In this document: piece by piece, positions 63,210-64,000 of the stretch
Position numbering within the stretch: the stretch's first letter is position 1
How the letters are laid out: each line of letters opens with the position of its first letter
Made by a program: the position numbers and the translations under genes
The notes under the pieces: model-generated
What the model saw: the letters and a program-made list of their open reading frames with translations, nothing else
What the model was told of the DNA's origin: nothing
The model's database searches: none
From: Sanguibacter gelidistatuariae
Lineage (GTDB): Bacteria > Actinomycetota > Actinomycetes > Actinomycetales > Cellulomonadaceae
DNA: 64,000 nt
NCBI RefSeq assembly: GCF_900096585.1
Contig: NZ_FMYH01000002.1
Coordinates: 154,081-218,080 of the forward strand
Direction: 5' to 3'

Positions 63210-64000
63210 TCACCCCTTGACGGCACCGCCCAGCCCGGCCCCGCGCAGGAAGACCCGCTGGAACACCAGGAAGAGCACGATCGGCAGGACGGTCGAGATC
63301 GCGAGGGCTGCCATGAGCACCCCCTTGTCGGTCGTGTTCTCGAGCGAGGGCAACCTGACCGAGAGTGGCTGGAGGTCGGGGTTCTGCAGCACCAGCAGGG
63401 GCCAGAGGAAGTCTTTCCAGGACGCGATGACCGCGAAGACGGACACAACCCCCAGGATCGGCTTGCTCATCGGGAGCACGATGTAGCGGAACAGCCGGAA
63501 CGGACCGGCTCCGTCCACCCGGGCGGCCTCGAAGACCTCACGCGGCAGGTTGTCGAAGAACCGGCTCACGAGCACCACGTTGAAGGCGCTGGCACCCGCG
63601 GGCAGCCACACTGCCCAGAACGTGTTGAGCATCGAGTGTCCGACGACGGGCGGGTTGAGCACGATCAGGTAGAGCGGTACGAGCAGCACGACCGCGGGCA
63701 CGAACAGGGTCGCCAGGACCGCCCCGTTGATGTACTTGGCCCACCGGGGTCGGAGCACGGACAGCACATACCCACCGGTCGTCGCCACGAGGATCTGCAT
63801 GAACCAGGACCCGGCGGCAACGTAGACGGTGTTGAGGAAGTACTTGCTGATGTGGACGTCGTTCCACGCCTTGTCGAGGTTGTCCCACGCGATCCCGTTC
63901 GGGAAGATCTTCAGCGGAGTCCGCAGGATGTCCTGGGTGGGCGTGATCGCAAACTTGGCGAGCAGCAGGAGCGGTCCCAGGCACCACACGACCAAGATGA
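63210..64000 (-). CDS. Carbohydrate ABC transporter permease (5' end outside the window)
   Basis: At least 263 residues of a MalG/AraQ-type inner-membrane permease. TM segments (AVLATLFVPAVVLLVPLYLIV; LGVVSVFAVIASWKDFLWPLL) and the EAA loop EAARVDGAGPFRLFRYIVLP, which contacts the ATPase, are seen; the C-terminus ends VFQRVFLRGAGLGGAVKG. The true start lies beyond 64000. A partner permease and solute-binding protein should be just upstream on this strand. Sugar not identifiable. Confidence 0.92.
   Translation of the reverse strand, partial: ILVVWCLGPLLLLAKFAITPTQDILRTPLKIFPNGIAWDNLDKAWNDVHISKYFLNTVYVAAGSWFMQILVATTGGYVLSVLRPRWAKYINGAVLATLFVPAVVLLVPLYLIVLNPPVVGHSMLNTFWAVWLPAGASAFNVVLVSRFFDNLPREVFEAARVDGAGPFRLFRYIVLPMSKPILGVVSVFAVIASWKDFLWPLLVLQNPDLQPLSVRLPSLENTTDKGVLMAALAISTVLPIVLFLVFQRVFLRGAGLGGAVKG

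Overview
The window is a high-GC chromosomal segment from a monoderm actinobacterium. The evidence is GC-rich codon use, many GTG starts, a phosphatidylinositol-mannoside (PIM) lipid cluster, a DUF222/13E12-type HNH gene and actinobacterial gene orders such as alaS–DUF948–rpsD and thrS–HIT–pgsA–patA–pimA–pdxS. A Micrococcales (Cellulomonadaceae-like) source is my best inference; no 16S or other diagnostic marker is present. I see no tRNA or rRNA gene and no known riboswitch.

Region 1 (1–13.5 kb) opens with the tail of a type I-E CRISPR array whose last repeat has decayed. A large type IVa pilus locus follows on the minus strand, read pilB–pilT–pilC–two major pilins–pilV-like–pilW-like–pilX-like–pilD–pilM–pilN–pilO. 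It holds two cytoplasmic ATPases, the platform protein, prepilin peptidase, the PilMNO alignment proteins, two nearly identical-headed pilins and three larger minor pilins. Between the two pilin genes lies a 115-bp in-frame-like remnant of pilC, the scar of a segmental duplication.

Region 2 (13.5–41.9 kb) is mostly housekeeping. On the minus strand are aroE–mltG–ruvX–alaS–two small membrane-associated genes–rpsD, then rarA, aspS, hisS, rel, apt, secF–secD–yajC, ruvB–ruvA–ruvC, yebC and pdxT. On the plus strand are an MMPL transporter with two small membrane genes, a DUF349 protein and an orphan AbiEi-type protein that overlaps the end of rel. A LexA-like box lies before ruvA.

Region 3 (41.9–53.4 kb) has a plus-strand insert (Pro-rich membrane protein and DUF222-HNH nuclease) that separates pdxT from pdxS. 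Then come Nudix–pdxS–LemA-like–pimA–patA–pgsA–HIT–thrS, a tightly packed minus-strand array that makes PLP and the PIM anchor of the envelope.

Region 4 (53.4–64 kb) is more accessory: an ECF sigma factor with its CU044_5270-type partner, an ion channel and two membrane proteins, a formylglycine-generating enzyme without a sulfatase nearby, a small protein divergent from a large MalT-like LuxR regulator, a GAP-family membrane protein, a malonic-semialdehyde-reductase-like flavoprotein, and the 3' part of a sugar ABC permease cut by the window edge.

I found no clear undescribed multi-gene system. The most unusual structures are the duplicated pilin unit with its pilC remnant, the long Pro-rich head on PilT, and several strong hairpins in leaders and intergenic gaps.
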